Shown in pieces: positions 60,232 to 64,000 of a DNA stretch of 64,000 nucleotides. The first letter of the stretch is position 1, and each line of letters begins with the position of its first letter. The DNA is from DASQZT01 sp963728965 (GTDB lineage Bacteria > Acidobacteriota > Terriglobia > Bryobacterales > Bryobacteraceae), in the NCBI GenBank assembly GCA_963728965.1, contig CAVSMH010000008.1:1-64000 (forward strand), written 5' to 3'. A program made the position numbers and the translations under genes. Below the pieces are notes generated by a model. It was not told where the DNA came from. It saw only the letters and a program-made list of their open reading frames with translations, and made no database searches.

Positions 60232-61627
60232 TCAGTTCCGCGTACTCCCGAGTCGCTTCATCGAACTTGATTAATGTCGCCTTTCGCTCCGTCTGCCATC
60301 GCCCAAGCACCGCGCTCGCCGTGTCCGGGTCGGGTGCCTCTAAGCCACAAGGCGCTAGAACGGCCAGAATCCTTTGCTCGGCGCTCGATCGCCGCACCTG
60401 AGCGTCGCATACTGCCTGTTCTGCGGACCCGCGATCTGATAATTGTTGTGCAAGAGACTGTCGGGCGCCGGCGCGAGACCACTGGTCGGCGCGAAACTGG
60501 CACGCTCGTTCATACTCCTGAAATGCGGCGGCCAAGTCGGTCGTCCCAACGATCCCCGCGTCTCTGAGAGCGGCAGCCACCGCGTTGCCAGCCTGAGCGA
60601 CCTCAGCAACCAATTCTTCGCGGCTATTCAACCAGTCGGCCTCCATTTGCCGATGGCGCTCGGCAAGAACGAGTCCATCCGCGAGATCTCGCAGTGTTCT
60701 ACCGCCGGCCGGAAGGGCCAGTTCAATGATTTGCGCACGCGTTGTATTCACCTTCTCTTGCGCATCTATCGCCGCGTTACGCTGCGAGAGCACTCGCGCT
60801 TCTACCTCACGAAGGGCCTCAACCACGCGGGAACGGCCTGCCTCGCCAGACCGGAACACCAGCCAGACGAACGCGCTGACGCCCGAGAGGACGAGTGCCG
60901 CGCCCATCCACGGATTCCAGAACGCTCCGAGGCCAACACCACCGAGCACGCCCGCGACGGCGAGGCCAGCAATCAGAGGCCGTTGCGACCGCGAAGTCCG
61001 TAACCCTTCAAGCTGATCTTGTAACTGACGATACTTGGCTTCGAGCCCGGAGTCGACAGTCGGGACAGCCGTTTCGATAATTCTCGCCAACTCCCTCAAT
61101 TGGTCAGCAGTGAGCCCCTTGGCGTCAACCAAATGAATATCTGAGGGCCGATGCGTTTCGTGAAGCTGTAGCGCCTGGACGGCTCGGTCATACGCCCTGA
61201 TCGCCGTGACCACTTCGGTCCGCGGTACCCGGTCGCCGGCTGGCATCGAGGGCAAGGCCTCAATCTCCGCACGAATGTCAGCCGAGGACTTTCCCGTCAG
61301 CACCGGAACCTCGGGCCTGCTTCGCCATAATCCCAGAGCGGCCGCAACTTCTGCGGCCAATGCCTCGTCGTCGGACAAGAGTGCCGGCTGGCCTCCAGGG
61401 TAAGTTGCGGCTAACGCTTGTGCCCTATCTAACCTTGCGCGCCATAAGCCGGCTTCCTTGCGTGCGCGCAACGCGCGAAGCTTTCGCAGCCCCCGCTCTT
61501 CTTCGTCAGCCTTCCTTCTCAGATCCAGCGCCTGCGATTCAACGGCAAGCCATTCTGCATGCTTGGATGAGTCGGAACCTGTCTGTTGCAGCGTTATCGC
61601 CAGGATTACGATCGGAATGAGTCGCAA
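60194..61627 (-). CDS. YhaN/SMC-like ATPase, central coiled coil and membrane part
   Basis: The 477-residue frame consists of coiled coils interrupted by two hydrophobic helices (LIAGLAVAGVLGGVGLGAFW and MGAALVLSGVSAFVWLVF), the pattern of YhaN. The N-terminal ATPase segment with Walker A is absent: upstream the sequence runs into the J-domain gene. A deletion probably removed the start. It is a likely remnant of a repair or defence nuclease complex. Confidence 0.65.
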   Translation of the reverse strand: MRLIPIVILAITLQQTGSDSSKHAEWLAVESQALDLRRKADEEERGLRKLRALRARKEAGLWRARLDRAQALAATYPGGQPALLSDDEALAAEVAAALGLWRSRPEVPVLTGKSSADIRAEIEALPSMPAGDRVPRTEVVTAIRAYDRAVQALQLHETHRPSDIHLVDAKGLTADQLRELARIIETAVPTVDSGLEAKYRQLQDQLEGLRTSRSQRPLIAGLAVAGVLGGVGLGAFWNPWMGAALVLSGVSAFVWLVFRSGEAGRSRVVEALREVEARVLSQRNAAIDAQEKVNTTRAQIIELALPAGGRTLRDLADGLVLAERHRQMEADWLNSREELVAEVAQAGNAVAAALRDAGIVGTTDLAAAFQEYERACQFRADQWSRAGARQSLAQQLSDRGSAEQAVCDAQVRRSSAEQRILAVLAPCGLEAPDPDTASAVLGRWQTERKATLIKFDEATREYAELNALLDGGTSRGP

Positions 61628-61765
61628 CGGCCAAACGCCGGTAGGCCGACTTCACCTGATCCCGTGATGCATTGAGCGGAAGTCCGAGAACTGAGTAAGG
61701 CTCCTCGTTTCCTCGACCGCCATGGACCGGAATTGTAAATTCCCAACGTGTTTGTCGCTCATTTG
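61539..61765 (-). pseudogene. J-domain C-terminal end of the TPR/propeller protein
   Basis: After a shift near 61,762 the frame reads EEPYSVLGLPLNASRDQVKS and AYRRLAVATHSDRNPGDNAA, a DnaJ J-domain. The invariant HPD is HSD here (one C to T change), which should abolish DnaK stimulation. It overlaps the start of the YhaN-like frame. Confidence 0.65.
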
Positions 61766-62772
61766 GTATTTGCCGCGTGCCAAAGAGTCTTGCCGTTCGG
61801 CGCGACGGCATAGACGTGCCCCATACTCGCCAAGACTGCGAACGATTGCTGCGACGCCACATAGTACGGACACGGTCGAAAGTATGCGTTCTCGTCGTAA
61901 TCCCGGGAACCGGGTGTTTCCCAGGTCCAGCGCTGCCTTCCATCAAATCCGAATCCGTAGAGGAGACCGTTTCGGCAACCTACGTACCAAACATCCGGCC
62001 CCAGCGCGATTTCTGATGTGGCGTCCGGCACGGACGACTCGGCTGATACACGTCCTTCGGCGTCGATGAATTTGAGCAGCGTCGGTCCCTTTCCAATTGC
62101 TGCCGTGCGGCGGATACCGATGCCTCGACGGTCCGGAGCGAACCGCGTATCGCCCAGTAGAGGCAAGTCGTCGATCCGACGCATGATTGAGCCATTCACG
62201 AGATCAATGTCAACAAGCATCGATGAGTCCTTAGCCGTCAGGAGGCACCGGGCGACGTTTCCTATCAGCGCGAGGTCTTTGATCGGGGGCTTGAGACGGG
62301 TCTGGAAGATCGGCTCGAACAGAGTCGACCCTCGACGGATGGAATAGGCCGCCACTTCAGGCTTACCCGCTTTCGACGGGACTTTGCCGGCGGTCTTGCT
62401 TTCGCAGCGCGCCAGCCGCTTTCTCAACGATTCTTCGACGCTGGCCGGTAGTCCTTGAGTCAGCGCTTCGCGAATCACCGCGGTCGCCGTGGCGTAGTCC
62501 TTGTTCCGTTCGAGCTGCATCGACAAGCGACTAGCGGTATCCGGATCGTCACTGCCCTCGTCGAACGCACCCCGCCACAGAAATGACAGCTTCATCAAGG
62601 CGGCCGGCGCGCTCCAGGATGTGCCCGAGATCGCCGACTGCCGCCCAACGTCCGCGTTTGTCACCATCTCTCGCAGCCGTATCAACGACCCACCGCGCAA
62701 CCGCTTCCGCAAAGACGGAGGCACCCTCTCGATCGGCGCGTCGAGCGTGTGCCAGCATGAACTCTGGCTCAA
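61759..62772 (-). CDS. TPR and beta-propeller protein (main part)
   Basis: The readable part starts at about 62,600 with FDEGSDDPDTASRLSMQLER and TPR-like helices (KDYATATAVIREALTQGLPA). A beta-propeller of the WD/PQQ type follows, with repeated VWYVGCRNGLLYGFGFDGRQ-like strands, and ends VYAVAPNGKTLWHAANTK. Upstream residues in this frame are an out-of-frame reading. The true N-terminus is in 62549-62974. Confidence 0.6.
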   Translation of the reverse strand: MSQSSCWHTLDAPIERVPPSLRKRLRGGSLIRLREMVTNADVGRQSAISGTSWSAPAALMKLSFLWRGAFDEGSDDPDTASRLSMQLERNKDYATATAVIREALTQGLPASVEESLRKRLARCESKTAGKVPSKAGKPEVAAYSIRRGSTLFEPIFQTRLKPPIKDLALIGNVARCLLTAKDSSMLVDIDLVNGSIMRRIDDLPLLGDTRFAPDRRGIGIRRTAAIGKGPTLLKFIDAEGRVSAESSVPDATSEIALGPDVWYVGCRNGLLYGFGFDGRQRWTWETPGSRDYDENAYFRPCPYYVASQQSFAVLASMGHVYAVAPNGKTLWHAANTK

Positions 62773-62974
62773 CGTGGTGCTTCAATGCCCGAGCCATTAG
62801 CCCTGCAGCGCGTTTGAACGCATCGATATCCCGACTGTCCGAAATGATGCGCATGTAGTCGGACCAGATGGCGGGAATATTGGTCCCACGCGCGATCGCC
62901 TGCTCAAAAACGTGCAGGGCCTCGTCTAGCAGCCTGTGGTAATAGTGAGACGGGCGAATAAAAACATGTGACAT
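62549..62974 (-). CDS. TPR-like N-terminus of the propeller/J-domain protein
   Basis: ATG 62974 starts MSHVFIRPSHYYHRLLDEAL, followed by helical repeats (FEQAIARGTNIPAIWSDYMR, AEAVARWVVDTAARDGDKRG, LGHILERAGRLDEAVISVAG). It joins the main part by an indel near 62,600. The full protein would be TPR, beta-propeller and J-domain, about 475 residues, an uncommon architecture. Confidence 0.6.
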   Translation of the reverse strand: MSHVFIRPSHYYHRLLDEALHVFEQAIARGTNIPAIWSDYMRIISDSRDIDAFKRAAGLMARALKHHVEPEFMLAHARRADREGASVFAEAVARWVVDTAARDGDKRGRWAAVGDLGHILERAGRLDEAVISVAGCVRRGQ

Positions 62975-62995
62975 CGTAAATGTTTTGAGCGTCTA

Positions 62996-64000
62996 TTGGA
63001 TATGGCAATGGGAACGCGGCGGAAGCGGGAGCGGCAACAGGATCTGTGGATCGCAACCAGCGATGTGGTCGAGACACCAGCCAATGTCTTCTACGACCGC
63101 TTGAATCAGATTCTGGACGGGCACGATTTCGATGCCAAGGTGGAGCGGCTGTGCCGGAAGTTTTACAAAGACAGCGTATACGGTCGGCCCAGCATGGCGC
63201 CGGGGGTCTACTTCCGATCGCTACTGATCGGTTTTTTTTGAGGGCCTCGATTCGGAGCGAGGAATCGCGTGGCGACAGCCGACTCTCTGTCGTTACGGAA
63301 ATTCCTGGGCTACGCGCTGGATGAGGCCACGCCGGATCATTCCACGATTTCGCGCACGCGGCGATTGTATTGGCTGGAGACGCACAAGGCCGTGTTCCGC
63401 TGGGTGCTGAAGATCCTCGATCAAGAGGGACTGGTCAGCGGACGGACCGTATCGATTGATGCCACTACGCTGGAAGCCAATGCGGCGCTGAAAAGCATCG
63501 TGCGGCGGGACAACGGACAAAGCTACAACGACTATCTGAAGGAACTGGCCAAGGCCGCCGGGATCGAGAACCCGACGCGCGAACAGTTGGCACGACTGGA
63601 CCGCAAGCGAAAGAAGAAAGGATCGAATCAGGAGTGGATGAGCCCCAGTGACCCCGACGCCCGAATCACCAAAATGAAGGATGGGCGGACGCACCTGGCG
63701 CACAAGGCCGAGCACGCAGTGGATCTGACCAGTGGGGCGCTGCTGGCAGTGACGCTGCAGCCGGCCAATGAAGGGGACACGACGACGATCCACCGGACCC
63801 TGGAAGAAGCGCAAGCTGTGGCCCGCAAGATCAACGAACATGGAGTCGAAGAGGTGGTAGCGGACAAGGGCTATCACAGCGGCGCGGTGCTGAAGAAAGT
63901 ACATGAGCAGGAAGTCCGATGCTACATCCCCGAGCCGGAGCGTGGGCGGCGAAACTGGCAAGGTGAGGGGAAGGAGGAAGAGCAGAAGCGGACCTATGAA
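62996..64000 (+). CDS. IS1182-family transposase (partial, frameshifted)
   Basis: Start near 63002 or 63008. The N-terminus ETPANVFYDRLNQILDGHDF and later FLGYALDEATPDHSTISRTR, VSIDATTLEANAAL (Asp) and EEVVADKGYHSG (Asp) identify IS1182. A run of eight T at 63232-63239 (seven expected) adds a base and gives a stop. A second indel near 63272 restores the frame. The gene runs off the window end. The left flank is just before the TPR gene. Confidence 0.88.

Overview
The window is GC-rich DNA from a diderm (Gram-negative type) bacterium. It encodes an outer-membrane porin, an RND pump with a TolC-type protein, and c-type cytochromes. The lineage cannot be fixed from sequence alone. Acidobacteriota or a related soil/subsurface phylum is a weak guess. 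Many genes carry single-base frameshifts (Rep, DGR target 1, VWA protein, relaxation protein, integrase, ArsA, two ArsR-type genes, CDF, ChrA, TolC, J-domain protein, IS1182). The sequence is therefore either a long-read assembly with leftover indels or a heavily decayed island, and every fusion or frameshift below should be read with that in mind.

Region 1 (1-17.9 kb) is a plasmid-like integrative element ending at a tRNA-Gly(CCC) gene. It has a DnaA box, about eleven 21-23 bp iterons, an AT-rich segment and a RepA-type initiator. It then carries a complete diversity-generating retroelement (DGR): two target genes with 131-bp variable repeats, one template repeat, an avd-like gene on the opposite strand and a reverse transcriptase. 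Variable and template repeats differ at 22 and 15 template adenines, with only 0 and 2 changes elsewhere. After the DGR come a membrane/VWA protein, two small membrane proteins, a VirD4/TraD-like ATPase, a replication-relaxation protein, conserved plasmid proteins, an excisionase-like protein and a tyrosine integrase whose 3' end abuts the tRNA.

Region 2 (18-23.2 kb) is a scrapyard: an intact IS21-family element, a DUF6602-like ORF, an AAA ATPase fragment joined to a VirB4 N-terminus, a VirB3-like gene and an integrase fragment.

Region 3 (23.2-50.5 kb) is an arsenic/metal resistance island. The minus-strand arm holds ArsR, ArsD, ArsA, ACR3, a second ArsR, ArsM and ArsC. The plus-strand arm holds a porin, an ArsR-thioredoxin fusion, ArsE/F/G-like genes, an octaheme cytochrome with a membrane tail and ArsM fused to the same thioredoxin-like domain. 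It continues with an unusual block: HdrA-N-like protein, ferredoxin, a DGC domain fused to a GcvH-like lipoyl domain, two more DGC proteins and a lipoate-protein ligase. Then follow a second ArsF, a CDF transporter, ChrA, a CcmH-like protein, another ArsR and an RND/MFP/TolC efflux operon. I infer a redox pathway in which cysteine-rich DGC proteins and a protein-bound lipoyl dithiol handle trivalent arsenicals or sulfur, fed by ferredoxin and Hdr-like electron carriers. This is the best candidate here for an undescribed system.

Region 4 (50.5-64 kb) holds mobile and defence genes: toxin-antitoxin and ilvD scars, an IS1634-type transposase carrying an integrase-like tail, an IS21-like transposon with a ParB-like passenger gene, an AbiE-type toxin-antitoxin pair with a palindromic operator, a YhaN/SMC-like ATPase lacking its P-loop half, a TPR/beta-propeller/J-domain protein and a partial IS1182 transposase.
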